64,000 nucleotides of DNA from an uncultured Paracoccaceae bacterium (GCA_947492825.1 CANLNT010000002.1:752501-816500), one strand, 5' to 3'. Shown: positions 34,856 through 43,838, numbered from the stretch's first letter. Notes: generated by a model not told the origin, from the letters alone. Made by a program: numbers and translations.

Positions 34856-36090
34856 TTGAAATCGCAGGACAATCAATCCACCTCAGCGAACCGGCCGTTA
34901 TCGGGATCATCGTCGCTGCCGTCTTGGCGGCGCTGATCGTGGTCCTGCTGATCCTTGCAGTCCGCCGCGCCGGGCAATCGGCGCAGGCCGTCAATTTTGT
35001 TGCCACGCAAGTCAGCCGTCTGGGCGACGACGTGCAGGTGCTGAACGCAAACCAAAGCCAGTTGGCGGGCAACATCCAGACCGTCAGCGACGCGCAGGCC
35101 ACGGCACAGGTGCGCGTGATCCAGACGATGGAGACCCGGCTGGCCGAGGTGAACGCGCAAGTGGCCGAACGGCTGGCCGACAACGCGTTGAAATCTGCGC
35201 GCGCGATGTCGGAAATGCAGGAAAAGATGAAGGAGACCCTGACCGGGTCGTCCGAGAAATCGACCAAGCAGCTGACCGAATTGCAGGAACGGCTGGCGAC
35301 CATCGACAAGGCGCAATCGAACATCGAAAAGCTGTCAGGCGATGTGCTGACCTTGCAGGACATCCTGTCCAACAAGCAGCGGCGCGGCATGTTCGGCGAA
35401 ATCCAACTGACCGATATTGTGTCCAAGGCGCTGCCAGCGGATGCCTATGCCCTGCAAGCGACGCTTTCGAACGGCAAGCGCGCGGATTGCCTGATCCATT
35501 TGCCCAATCCGCCGGGGCCGATTGTGATTGACGCGAAATTCCCGTTTGAGGCCTACGAGGCGCTCGCCTCTGCCGAGACGCCCGAGATGCAGAAGATCGC
35601 GCTGCGCGATCTAGGCAATGCGGTGCGGGTGCATATTAAGGCGATATCCGAAAAGTACATCATCGAAGGTGAGACCGCCGATGGTGCGATCATGTTTCTA
35701 CCCAGCGAAGCAGTCTATGCAGAGCTTCACGCGCGCTTGCCTGCCATCGTGCGCGAAGGGTTCGATGCGCGGGTCTGGATCGTCTCGCCCACAACCTGCA
35801 TGGCGACATTGAACACCATGCGCGCGATCCTAAAAGATGCGCGAATGCGGGAACAGACCGGGGCGATCCGCAAGGAATTGGCGCTATTGGGCGGGGACGT
35901 TGATCGTTTGGTCACCCGTGTTGGCAACTTGGACAAGCATTTTGCGCAAGCCTCAAAGGACGTCGAGGACATCAAAATTTCCGCAGGCAAGGCGGGCAAA
36001 CGTGCAAACCGGCTGGGAAATTTCGACTTTGAGGAACTTGCCCCCGATGCCGACGACAAGGTGGTCCCCCTTGCGCCCCCCGGCACCTGA
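34852..36090 (+). CDS. rmuC: RmuC-family DNA recombination protein
   Basis: A 412-residue protein: an N-terminal membrane-spanning segment (about 14-38), then a long coiled coil (about 45-180), then the RmuC core with [28 protein letters not shown] and [29 protein letters not shown]. In E. coli RmuC limits inversion recombination between short inverted repeats and has a nuclease-like (PD-D/EXK) core. Here it is coupled to mutL by ATGA overlap. Confidence 0.95.
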   Translation: MIEIAGQSIHLSEPAVIGIIVAAVLAALIVVLLILAVRRAGQSAQAVNFVATQVSRLGDDVQVLNANQSQLAGNIQTVSDAQATAQVRVIQTMETRLAEVNAQVAERLADNALKSARAMSEMQEKMKETLTGSSEKSTKQLTELQERLATIDKAQSNIEKLSGDVLTLQDILSNKQRRGMFGEIQLTDIVSKALPADAYALQATLSNGKRADCLIHLPNPPGPIVIDAKFPFEAYEALASAETPEMQKIALRDLGNAVRVHIKAISEKYIIEGETADGAIMFLPSEAVYAELHARLPAIVREGFDARVWIVSPTTCMATLNTMRAILKDARMREQTGAIRKELALLGGDVDRLVTRVGNLDKHFAQASKDVEDIKISAGKAGKRANRLGNFDFEELAPDADDKVVPLAPPGT

Positions 36091-36126
36091 GGGCAGGATC
36101 ACACCAACCGCCAAACGGAGTGTCCC

Positions 36127-36576
36127 ATGCGCCTTGCCCTGACCCTGCCCCTTCTGGCCCTTACCGCCTGCGCGCCGGGTGAGCCGCTGACGTTTGAACA
36201 AAACCCGGTTCAGGTGCAGCGCGCTTGGGCCAATGCGTTTTCCGACCAACCATTTGATACCGGCCCTGTCACGATCCTGACCGAGGAACACGGAGAGCTG
36301 CACAGCTACACGCTTGCCCCTTGTCGGGGTGGTGCCACCGTTTGTGCGGGGTCAACCCATGGGCGCGCGGCAACCTTGCAAATGACGCCGGATTACGCCG
36401 TCGTTACAGGTGCTTTTGCCGGTCGCACCTTTTATCTTTCGCCCGGTGGCGATGGCTGGATGAAGAAGAATGGCCAATTTGTGCCGCTGGCCTGGGACGA
36501 TGAAAGTCCGATCAGCAACTGGGCTGTAACTCGTGTGACCGATCAGGGGCAGGGGCTGGAAACCCGCACGCAATAG
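36127..36576 (+). CDS. Small lipoprotein of unknown function
   Basis: A 149-residue protein with a lipoprotein signal peptide and lipobox LTAC (Cys at residue 15). Mature part: CRGGATVCAGSTHGRAATLQMT with two cysteines that may pair, and a beta-rich stretch (YAVVTGAFAGRTFYLSPGGDGWMKKNGQFVPL). Not a family I can name. It follows rmuC by 36 bp. Confidence 0.7.
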   Translation: MRLALTLPLLALTACAPGEPLTFEQNPVQVQRAWANAFSDQPFDTGPVTILTEEHGELHSYTLAPCRGGATVCAGSTHGRAATLQMTPDYAVVTGAFAGRTFYLSPGGDGWMKKNGQFVPLAWDDESPISNWAVTRVTDQGQGLETRTQ

Positions 36577-36673
36577 CGCCAGGTTCAAGGGCGTTCTCGC
36601 ATCTGGCGAAAAAGTTCATTTGCACAACGTCCTGTTTGCTGTATCGCAAGCCAGCAGCAGTAAATCGGCAAAC

Positions 36674-37699
36674 ATGACAAAAACAACAACGCCCGCCATC
36701 GACACGGCCCGCGACTGGGTCCGCGTCCTCGCCAAATATCGTGAACCCAACACGTTGCGCAGCTCGTTTGAGCTTGCGATTTCCTTGGTGCCATTTGTGG
36801 CGCTTTGGGTGCTGGCCTGTTGGGTCGCAAACTATAGCTACCTTGGGGCCTTTCTGATCTCGGTTGTGAATGGTGGGTTTTTGCTGCGGCTCTTTTGTAT
36901 TCAGCATGATTGCGGCCACGGATCGTTCTTTGACAATCGTAATGTCAGCGATTGGGTCGGGCGGTCACTTGGTGTCCTGACGCTGACGCCTTACGATGTC
37001 TGGCGCCGGTCCCATGCGATCCATCACAGTCATGCGGGTGATCTGGCGCACCGGGGTCTTGGCGACATCATGACACTGACGGTCGAGGAATATCACCAGC
37101 GCAGCCGGTTCGGCCGGTTTCTGTATCGCGCCTACCGCCATCCGATTGTGATGTTCGGGATCGGGCCGAGCTACATTTTCCTCCTACAAAACCGCGTGCC
37201 CAAGGGGTTCATGGACCAGGGCCGCAGCTATTGGATTTCCGCGATGGGCACCAATGCGTCGATCCTGTTGATCATGTCGGTAATCGTCTATTTCGGCGGC
37301 TGGGCCGCGCTGTTTCTGGTCATGCTGCCGTCATCGCTGGTGGCGGCGTCTATCGGCGTCTGGCTGTTCTATGTGCAGCACCAGTTTGAGCAGACCCATT
37401 GGGACGAACATGACGATTGGCAGTTGCACGAAGCGGCGCTGCACGGCAGTTCACACTATGACCTGCCACTGATCCTGCGCTGGTTTTCCGCAAACATCGG
37501 TATCCACCATGTGCATCACCTGTATAGCCGTATCCCGTTCTATCGTTTGAACGAGGTGTTGCGCGATCATGAAGAGCTGGTGGATTGCAGCCGCATGACC
37601 CTGCTGGAAAGCTTCAAATGCGCCCAGCTGGACCTGTGGGACAGCGCCAACCGGCGGCTTGTATCCTTCAAGGCGGCACGCGCGCTCGCCCACGCCTAA
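36674..37699 (+). CDS. Membrane fatty acid desaturase
   Basis: A 341-residue FA_desaturase-family protein with the three histidine boxes: HDCGH near 80, HAIHHSHAGDL near 118 and GIHHVHH near 278. The box HHVHH with tandem helices matches delta-12/omega-3-type acyl-lipid desaturases rather than sterol or alkane enzymes. Start: ATG 36674 (MTKTTTPAIDTARDW); an in-frame start 54 bp earlier is less likely. It adds double bonds to membrane lipids and is convergent with the chrR-rpoE lipid-stress locus, though linkage is only positional. Confidence 0.88.
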   Translation: MTKTTTPAIDTARDWVRVLAKYREPNTLRSSFELAISLVPFVALWVLACWVANYSYLGAFLISVVNGGFLLRLFCIQHDCGHGSFFDNRNVSDWVGRSLGVLTLTPYDVWRRSHAIHHSHAGDLAHRGLGDIMTLTVEEYHQRSRFGRFLYRAYRHPIVMFGIGPSYIFLLQNRVPKGFMDQGRSYWISAMGTNASILLIMSVIVYFGGWAALFLVMLPSSLVAASIGVWLFYVQHQFEQTHWDEHDDWQLHEAALHGSSHYDLPLILRWFSANIGIHHVHHLYSRIPFYRLNEVLRDHEELVDCSRMTLLESFKCAQLDLWDSANRRLVSFKAARALAHA

Positions 37700-37716
37700 G
37701 ACCCTGTAATCAGCAA

Positions 37717-37744
37717 AAAGCCCCGGACGTCGGTCCGGGGCTTT
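37717..37744. terminator. Bidirectional terminator between desaturase and chrR
   Basis: AAAGCCCCGGAC (37717-37728) and GTCCGGGGCTTT (37733-37744) form a 12-bp stem with a GTCG loop; A/T ends serve both directions. Confidence 0.93.
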
Positions 37745-37773
37745 CGCGCGTTTTGCCTGTGTGTGAGGGGGAC

Positions 37774-38418
37774 CTAGATCCCGACGAAACGCTGAAAAAT
37801 GCGGGGCATCAGCCCATTGAATTTCAGCGGCGCATCGGTGGCCGCCAGACAGATGCAATCCATGCCCGCCTCGGCCACGGGGGTGTGATGCAGGTCTTCG
37901 TTTGCGACCTCGACGTCACCTGCGCCAAAGCGATCGGTTTCATCCACAAATGCGCCTTGCAACACCAGCGTCAGCTCTGTGCCGCGATGGCCGTGGTCCG
38001 GCACGGCGGTGCCCGCGGGAATGTGCAGCAAGCGCACGGTGGCCCCTTCAGAGGTGGGCAACACAGCTTGACTGACGCCTCCGCCAATCTTGCGCCATTT
38101 CACCGCGTCCAGATCACCGTTCACATAGCTTTGCAGCGGTGAGGGAAAGATGCCCTTTTTGCGCGCCGGCACCTTGGGCGCTGCGGGCGCATTGGCGATC
38201 TTGTCGAGCGTCGCGGTCAGGCTGTCCTCTGCCAGCGATGCGGCATCGGTGGCCATCATCACCTCGCCGCCCACAGCGTCAAATTCGGCAAGCGCTGCGC
38301 GGCAGGTGTCGCACATACTGATGTGCGTGGCGACGACAAGGTTGAACGCCTCAGGCAGGGTGCCAGCGGCATAGCCCATCAGCAGGGCGTCGGTCAGGTG
38401 GTGTTTAATCTGTGTCAT
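37774..38418 (-). CDS. chrR: ChrR-type zinc-containing anti-sigma factor
   Basis: A 214-residue anti-sigma factor for the RpoE homologue encoded just upstream. The N-terminal ZAS domain has zinc ligands His6, His32, Cys36 and Cys39 (HISMCDTC). The C-terminal cupin (about 110-210) keeps the DHGHRGTE and DLHHTP ligand positions. In R. sphaeroides ChrR holds RpoE until singlet oxygen triggers its proteolysis. I use ATG 38418 by homology; GTG 38430 overlaps the sigma stop and would add four residues. Confidence 0.93.
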   Translation of the reverse strand: MTQIKHHLTDALLMGYAAGTLPEAFNLVVATHISMCDTCRAALAEFDAVGGEVMMATDAASLAEDSLTATLDKIANAPAAPKVPARKKGIFPSPLQSYVNGDLDAVKWRKIGGGVSQAVLPTSEGATVRLLHIPAGTAVPDHGHRGTELTLVLQGAFVDETDRFGAGDVEVANEDLHHTPVAEAGMDCICLAATDAPLKFNGLMPRIFQRFVGI

Positions 38419-38426
38419 GGTTTCAT

Positions 38427-38978
38427 TCACTTCATAACGTGGCGCAGGCGTTCCAGCGCCAACCGGATTCGGGATTTGATCGTGCCAAGCGGCAGCCCTG
38501 TCTGTTCAGCGATTTCACTGTGCGAAAGGTCACCAAAATAGGCCTTTTCGATCAGTGTCCGCTGTTTTTCGGGCAGTTCGGCCAAGGCCGCGCCCAGTTT
38601 TTGCGTCTCTTGTTGCAGCGCCACGGTCTCTTCCTGATCGGGCTCTGCTTCGGGGCCCCAAGGAAGCTCTTCGGGTTCGGGGCGGCGTTCTTTGCGCAGG
38701 ATGTCGATCCGACGATTCCGCGCGATCGTAAAAATCCAGGTGCTGACGCTGGCCTTGGCGGGGTCAAACATTGCCGCCTTGCGCCACAGTGTTACCATCA
38801 CGTCCTGTGCGCATTCCTCTGCCATGTCAGGCGAAGTGCCCGACTTCATCAGGAACGACTTCACCCGTGGCGCAAAATGCGCAAAAAGTTCAGCAAAGGC
38901 ATCCTTGTCCTGCTGGTCACGAATGGCCACGACATGGGCGACCCACATCATCCGTTTGCTTGTGTCCGTCGTGTTCAA
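38427..38978 (-). CDS. rpoE: ECF11-type sigma factor RpoE (singlet oxygen response)
   Basis: An ECF sigma factor. Sigma-2 (KDAFAELFAHFAPRVKSFL, then STWIFTIARNRRIDILRKERR) and sigma-4 (LSHSEIAEQTGLPLGTIKSRIRLALERLRHVM) are intact. The longest frame starts at ATG 39083, but the promoter at 39088-39117 would place transcription start at about that ATG. I therefore choose TTG 38978, which has AAAGG 8 bp upstream and gives 183 residues, close to the R. sphaeroides protein. It is co-transcribed with chrR and divergent from the lipid-modification operon. Confidence 0.88.
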   Translation of the reverse strand: MNTTDTSKRMMWVAHVVAIRDQQDKDAFAELFAHFAPRVKSFLMKSGTSPDMAEECAQDVMVTLWRKAAMFDPAKASVSTWIFTIARNRRIDILRKERRPEPEELPWGPEAEPDQEETVALQQETQKLGAALAELPEKQRTLIEKAYFGDLSHSEIAEQTGLPLGTIKSRIRLALERLRHVMK

Positions 38979-39087
38979 CCGATCTGCCTTTACAGCGCCG
39001 GAAGGGCGCGATTTATCAGGACCATACAGGCCCATCGCAACCGCCGCATCCGGTTTTGTGCTGTCTTCCACTGTCGTCAACATGATC

Positions 39088-39117
39088 TGTCTACGCAGGC
39101 CCGCGGGTATCGGATCA
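39088..39117 (-). promoter_or_regulatory. RpoE-dependent autoregulatory promoter of rpoE-chrR
   Basis: On the minus strand TGATCC (39117-39112) is followed after 18 bp by TAGACA (39093-39088). TGATCC is the characteristic -35 of R. sphaeroides RpoE promoters, with a TA-starting -10 at this distance. It fits positive autoregulation known for rpoE-chrR. Confidence 0.7.
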
Positions 39118-39130
39118 CAGAAATTTCTGT
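39117..39130. promoter_or_regulatory. 14-bp palindrome abutting the rpoE promoter
   Basis: ACAGAAATTTCTGT is a perfect palindrome, overlapping the first base of the rpoE -35 and lying about 75 bp upstream of the divergent amine-oxidase-like gene. It is a candidate operator for a second regulator acting on both transcripts. Confidence 0.4.
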
Positions 39131-39204
39131 TTTATTGACCGAAACTCATCCGGCCCGCGTCGCGTGACGTACTAAGACCAAAGACAAAGCGACGAGGACC
39201 TTCC

Positions 39205-40500
39205 ATGCCATTTGAAACTGCAACTGCGGCCCCCCGTAAGGTGGCCGTCATCGGGGCTGGCATATCCGGCATGGGGGCGGCACATTTGCTGGCCAAAGAC
39301 CACCGCGTGGTTCTGTTCGAAGCGGCAAACCGGCTGGGGGGCCATGCGCGTACTCGTATGGCGGGGCCCAACCGCGACGTGGCCGTGGACACCGGGTTTA
39401 TCGTCTTCAACTACGCCAACTACCCCAAACTGACCGCACTTTTTGACCACCTTGATGTGCCGGTCGAGAAGAGCACGATGAGCTTTGGCGCCAGCTTTGA
39501 CGGGGGCCGCTTTGAATATGCGCTGACCTCGCTGGATGCGCTATTCGCGCAGCGGATGAACGCGCTAAGCCCGAGGTTTCTGCGGCTGGTCCGTGACCTT
39601 TTGCATTTCAACAAACACGGGCTGGCAGCGGCAGCGGACGAAAGCCTGACCGTGGGTGGGTTGCTTGCGAAACTGGGCCTGTCGGACTTTTTCCGCGATC
39701 ACTATCTTTTGCCGTTCTCTGGCGCGATTTGGTCCACCCCCAAGGAACAGATCATGGACTTCCCGGCCTATGCGCTGCTGCGGTTCTTCGACAATCACGC
39801 GCTTTTGGGGGTCCATGGTCAGCACCAGTGGTACACCGTGACCGGTGGCAGCATTGAATATGTGAACCGTCTGGGCACAGACATGGAGAAGCGCGGTGTT
39901 GATATCCGCCTGAGCACCCCCATTCAAACCGTGCGCCGCACGCCCTTTGGCGTTGACGTCAAGGCAGGCGGCGATTGGGAAAGCTTTGACGAGATCATCT
40001 TTGCCACCCATTCCGACGACACGCTGGCGATGTTGTCTGACCCGACGCCATCGGAAAAGGCCACGCTCGGCGCGATCCGCTATCAGCCCAACGACATTGT
40101 CCTGCATTCCGACACCGCTGTAATGCCCAAGCGAAGACAGGTCTGGTCGTCGTGGATCTATACTGAGGATCGCGGCAAGCAGTCGGATCAGATCGACCTG
40201 ACCTATTGGATGAATTCGCTGCAGCCGTCGATCAGCGGTGATGACTATATGGTGACGCTCAATTCCACGCGGCCCATTCGCGATGATCTGATCTGGGACA
40301 CCGCCACCCTGCGGCATCCGGTTTATGATATGGCCGCACTCGCAGCCCAGAAAACCGCGGCAGCGATCAACGGATCAAACCGCACCTGGTTCTGCGGTGC
40401 GTGGATGAAGAACGGCTTTCACGAGGACGGGCTGTCGTCTGCCTATGACGTGGTCCATGCCCTGAATGCGGTTGAACGGTTGGAGATGGCAGCAGAGTGA
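39205..40500 (+). CDS. FAD-dependent amine-oxidase/phytoene-desaturase-like flavoprotein
   Basis: A 431-residue flavoprotein. The dinucleotide-binding motif VIGAGISGMGAAHLL is at about 12-26, ending at FEAANRLGGHARTR, the usual amine-oxidase GG signature; VDTGFIVFNYANYP follows near 58. It is the first gene of the five-gene operon divergent from rpoE. In R. sphaeroides the equivalent RpoE-regulated locus (RSP_1087-1091) includes proteins needed for the singlet oxygen response, and furan fatty acid synthesis has been assigned to the desaturase UfaD and the oxygen-inserting UfaO; which of these this corresponds to I cannot say with certainty. Confidence 0.85.
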   Translation: MPFETATAAPRKVAVIGAGISGMGAAHLLAKDHRVVLFEAANRLGGHARTRMAGPNRDVAVDTGFIVFNYANYPKLTALFDHLDVPVEKSTMSFGASFDGGRFEYALTSLDALFAQRMNALSPRFLRLVRDLLHFNKHGLAAAADESLTVGGLLAKLGLSDFFRDHYLLPFSGAIWSTPKEQIMDFPAYALLRFFDNHALLGVHGQHQWYTVTGGSIEYVNRLGTDMEKRGVDIRLSTPIQTVRRTPFGVDVKAGGDWESFDEIIFATHSDDTLAMLSDPTPSEKATLGAIRYQPNDIVLHSDTAVMPKRRQVWSSWIYTEDRGKQSDQIDLTYWMNSLQPSISGDDYMVTLNSTRPIRDDLIWDTATLRHPVYDMAALAAQKTAAAINGSNRTWFCGAWMKNGFHEDGLSSAYDVVHALNAVERLEMAAE

Positions 40501-41252
40501 GCACTGTACAGCACATCAATGGAGAGACCTATCACGGTCGGCGCGGGGCGGTGAAAAACGCCTTTCGCTATTCCATCGACTATGTGCTGCTGGACGCAGA
40601 AGCTGATCTGCAGACGCCCAAGCTGTTTGCCCGCAACCGTGCCGCGCTGATGTCCTTGCAGGACAGCGATCACGGTGGCGCGCCAAAGCATGGCAGGGGG
40701 GCTGCTTGGGTGCGCGATATTCTGCAGGCGCATCAGATTACCCTGTCGGGGCGGATCGAATTGCTCGCGCAGCCGCGTCTGCTGGGCCATGTCTTCAACC
40801 CGGTCAGCTTTTGGCTGTGCCATGACGATGACGGCGTCTTGCGCTGCGTGATTGCAGAGGTGACCAATACTTTTGGCGATCGCCACAGCTATCTGTGTGC
40901 CCATGACGACCTGCGCCCGATCACGAAGGATGAAACACTCGCTGCGCAGAAAATCATGCATGTTTCGCCGTTCCAGCCGATTGAAGGCGGATATGTGTTC
41001 AGATTTGATATTTCGGACCAGAATATTCACATCATCATCGACTATAGCCGCGGCAATGGCGGGGTCATTGCCACGCTCAAAGGTCCACGCGCGCCGCTGA
41101 CCAACACCGGTATCCTGCGCGCTGCCTTGCGCCGCCCGTTTGGATCGCGCCGGGTGCTGACGCTGATCCATTGGCAAGCGATCAAGCTGTGGTGGAAGGG
41201 CGCGACTTTCCGCAGTCAGCCCACACCCCCCAGCGAAGAGGTCACAAGGTGA
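40497..41252 (+). CDS. DUF1365 protein of the RpoE-linked lipid operon
   Basis: A 251-residue protein of the DUF1365 family: GAVKNAFRYSIDYVLLDAE near 19-37, LGHVFNPVSFWLCHDDDGVL near 96-115, EVTNTFGDRHSYL, and MHVSPFQPIEGGYVFRFDI near 156. It overlaps the flavoprotein by 4 bp (ATGA), and such pairs recur with cyclopropane-synthase-like methyltransferases in RpoE regulons. A role in oxygen-dependent modification of phospholipid acyl chains is inferred from that context. Confidence 0.85.
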   Translation: MSTVQHINGETYHGRRGAVKNAFRYSIDYVLLDAEADLQTPKLFARNRAALMSLQDSDHGGAPKHGRGAAWVRDILQAHQITLSGRIELLAQPRLLGHVFNPVSFWLCHDDDGVLRCVIAEVTNTFGDRHSYLCAHDDLRPITKDETLAAQKIMHVSPFQPIEGGYVFRFDISDQNIHIIIDYSRGNGGVIATLKGPRAPLTNTGILRAALRRPFGSRRVLTLIHWQAIKLWWKGATFRSQPTPPSEEVTR

Positions 41253-42478
41253 GCGCCCTGCGCGACCGGCTGCCCGCCTATTCACTCTTTGCCGCCATCA
41301 TCAGCGCCGCAGGGCTGCCGATCTATATCTATGCGCCAGCCTATTACGCTGAATCCTATGGTGTCAGTCTGACAGCACTGGGTGCGGTGCTGTTTGTGCT
41401 GCGGCTGATTGATGTGGTGCAGGACCCGGTGCTGGGCTGGATCAGCGAACGCCTGAACCGGAGCAAAGCGCTCGCTGTGACCGGTGGCGTGGCACTTCTG
41501 GCGATTTCGATGATCGGGCTATTTGCCGTGGCCCCGCCGATCCCGCCGATCTGGTGGTTCGCCATCACCGTCACTGGCCTTTTCAGTGCGTTCAGCTTTC
41601 TGACCATCAACTTTTACGCGCAAGGCATCGCGAAGGCGGGGCCGGACCCCGCGGGCCACGTCCGGCTTGCGGCCTGGCGCGAAACCGGCGCGCTTTTGGG
41701 GGTCTGCATCGCGGCGATTGTGCCCACTGTGCTGATGGGGATGACCGAAAGCCCTTTCGCGATTTTTGCCTATGGCTTTGCCGCGCTGACAGCCCTGGCC
41801 GCGCTTTATATGTGGCCCGAGTGGACCGGGCGCACGTCATCGGCACCTATGGGCATCCGCGACATTTTGTCCGACCCCTTGGCCAAGCGCTTGCTGATCC
41901 TGGCGCTGTTCAACGCCACGCCGCTGGCCGTCAGCTCCACCCTGTTCCTGTTCTACGTCGATGACCGTTTGGGCGCGGTTGGCTGGGAAGGCCCTTTATT
42001 GGTGCTGTTTTTTCTGGCTGCGGCCATGTCCGCCCCGCTTTGGTCGCGCCTTGCGGCGCGCTTTGGCCCCAAGCCGGTGCTGCTGACGGCGATGGTGCTG
42101 GCGATCTTGTCATTTGGCTACACGCTGACATTGGGCACAGGCGACCTGATCCAGTTCAGCATTGTCTGCGTACTAAGTGGTGCAACGATCGGAGCAGACC
42201 TGACCCTCCTCCCTGCCATGTTTGCAAAACGCATGGCGCAGGTTTCTCCAAACGGTGGGCAGGGTTTTGGGCTTTGGTCGCTGGTGAACAAACTGACGCT
42301 GGCCTTTGCTGCTGTGGTGCTTTTGCCGCTGCTGGAACAGGCCGGATTTGCCGCAGGGGCAGAGACCAACCCGCAGGCGGCGCTGACAATGCTGACGCTC
42401 CTTTACGCAGGGGTGCCATGCCTTTTGAAACTCGTGGCAATCGGCCTGCTGGTCGCCACCAAATTAGAGGACAGATAA
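41249..42478 (+). CDS. MFS transporter of the GPH (MelB-like) family
   Basis: A 409-residue, about 12-helix permease of the glycoside-pentoside-hexuronide:cation symporter type: VQDPVLGWISERLNRSKALAVTGG near 53-76 is the MelB-like loop. GTG 41249 overlaps the upstream stop (GTGA), and AAGAGG lies 6 bp before. In the lipid operon the transporter may move a lipid precursor or flip an acyl product, but this is conjecture; no substrate signature is visible. Confidence 0.85.
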   Translation: MSALRDRLPAYSLFAAIISAAGLPIYIYAPAYYAESYGVSLTALGAVLFVLRLIDVVQDPVLGWISERLNRSKALAVTGGVALLAISMIGLFAVAPPIPPIWWFAITVTGLFSAFSFLTINFYAQGIAKAGPDPAGHVRLAAWRETGALLGVCIAAIVPTVLMGMTESPFAIFAYGFAALTALAALYMWPEWTGRTSSAPMGIRDILSDPLAKRLLILALFNATPLAVSSTLFLFYVDDRLGAVGWEGPLLVLFFLAAAMSAPLWSRLAARFGPKPVLLTAMVLAILSFGYTLTLGTGDLIQFSIVCVLSGATIGADLTLLPAMFAKRMAQVSPNGGQGFGLWSLVNKLTLAFAAVVLLPLLEQAGFAAGAETNPQAALTMLTLLYAGVPCLLKLVAIGLLVATKLEDR

Positions 42479-43050
42479 TGTCACTCGCTGCAATTCTGAT
42501 CGGGGCCGCCTTGGTTTTGATCGGGCTGATCGCAAAGTCCCGCTATGTGTCCTTCTGGGCGCAGAAACCGAACGACTATGCAGATGGCCCTACCTTCAAC
42601 ATCCGCGACACCTTTCAGGGCCCGATTGAATGCGAAGGCATCATTTATGGTCCATTTGGCCGCGTCACGTCACGGTTTGTTGCGCATTTCGATGCGCAAT
42701 GGGATGGCAATGTCTGCACCATGAAAGAGGTGTTTCATTACGATAGCGGCAATGTCCAAGACCGGGTCTGGACCCTTACGCTGGGCAATGACGGTCGCAT
42801 CAAGGCTGAGGCGCCCGATGTGATTGGTGCGGGATCGGGCCAGCAAAACGGCTCTGCGGTGCTGCTGAATTACCGGATCAAATTGGCCGAAGAGGCGGGC
42901 GGTCACGTTCTGGATACCACAGACTGGATGTATCTGATGTCGAACGGCACCGTGATGAACCGCAGCCAGTTCCGCAAATTCGGGATCAAGGTGGCCGAGC
43001 TTGTCGCCACCATGCGCCCGGCGCATGCGCGCGCCGTGGCGGGCGAATAA
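42478..43050 (+). CDS. DUF3833 protein
   Basis: A 190-residue protein with an N-terminal membrane anchor (about 4-20) and a lipocalin-like beta-rich DUF3833 domain: FNIRDTFQGPIECEGIIYGPFGRVTSRF near 37-64, FHYDSGNVQDRVWTLTL near 86-102 and GTVMNRSQFRKFGIKVAELVATM near the end. It starts on the overlapped TAATG of the transporter stop. DUF3833 genes recur in this RpoE-linked lipid operon; the fold suggests lipid binding. Confidence 0.88.
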   Translation: MSLAAILIGAALVLIGLIAKSRYVSFWAQKPNDYADGPTFNIRDTFQGPIECEGIIYGPFGRVTSRFVAHFDAQWDGNVCTMKEVFHYDSGNVQDRVWTLTLGNDGRIKAEAPDVIGAGSGQQNGSAVLLNYRIKLAEEAGGHVLDTTDWMYLMSNGTVMNRSQFRKFGIKVAELVATMRPAHARAVAGE

Positions 43051-43051
43051 C

Positions 43052-43789
43052 GTGCAAAGCTGGCAAGGAAAGCGCTACTGGCTGGTCGGCGCAAGCGAAG
43101 GATTGGGCCGCGCCGTGGCCCATGTGATGTCGCGCGCCGGGGCAGAGCTGATCGTCTCCGCCCGGTCAGAGGACCGGCTGGCCGAACTGGTCGCAGAACT
43201 CCCCGGTACTGCGTCATTTGTGACCGTGGATGTGGCCGACATGGACAGCGTGCGCGCAGCCGCCGAGAAGGTCGGCCAGATCGACGGCGTGGTTTATCTG
43301 GCGGGCGTCTACTGGCCGATGAAGGCGCAAGAATGGGATAACGACAAGGCCGAGATGATGGCGCAGGTCAACTACCTTGGCGCGTCCCGCGTGGTGGGTG
43401 AGGTCATCCCGCAGATGGTCGAACGGGGTGCGGGGCACATCGTTCTGACCGGTTCACTTTCGGGGTTCCGTGGGCTGCCGGGGGCGATTGGCTATTCCGC
43501 GTCCAAGGCCGGGCTGATGGCGCTGGCGGAATCCATGCAGGCCGATCTGCGCACCCACCCGATCAAGGTGCAGGTGATCAATCCCGGCTTCATCAAGACC
43601 CGGCTGACCGACAAGAACGATTTCAACATGCCGTTCATCATGGCGCCCGAGGATGCCGCCAACGAGGTCTTTGACCACATGAACGACGACGCCTTCAAAA
43701 AGTCGTTCCCGATGGTGTTTTCGTGGCTTTTCCGCCTGTCGCAATTCATGCCTGACTGGATGTACTACCGGATCTTTGGCGCGCGCTGA
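43052..43789 (+). CDS. Short-chain dehydrogenase/reductase (SDR)
   Basis: A 245-residue classical SDR: cofactor loop GASEGLGRA near 13-21, catalytic SLSG, and YSASK (Tyr and Lys) near 151-155, followed by NPGFIKTRL. GTG 43052 starts one base after the DUF3833 stop. Last gene of the lipid operon; a ketone/alcohol interconversion on an acyl or isoprenoid substrate is possible. Confidence 0.9.
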   Translation: MQSWQGKRYWLVGASEGLGRAVAHVMSRAGAELIVSARSEDRLAELVAELPGTASFVTVDVADMDSVRAAAEKVGQIDGVVYLAGVYWPMKAQEWDNDKAEMMAQVNYLGASRVVGEVIPQMVERGAGHIVLTGSLSGFRGLPGAIGYSASKAGLMALAESMQADLRTHPIKVQVINPGFIKTRLTDKNDFNMPFIMAPEDAANEVFDHMNDDAFKKSFPMVFSWLFRLSQFMPDWMYYRIFGAR

Positions 43790-43838
43790 TCTGCCGTGGC
43801 GGTTGATTTTCCGCCATCCACCGGGCACCACGGGCGGT

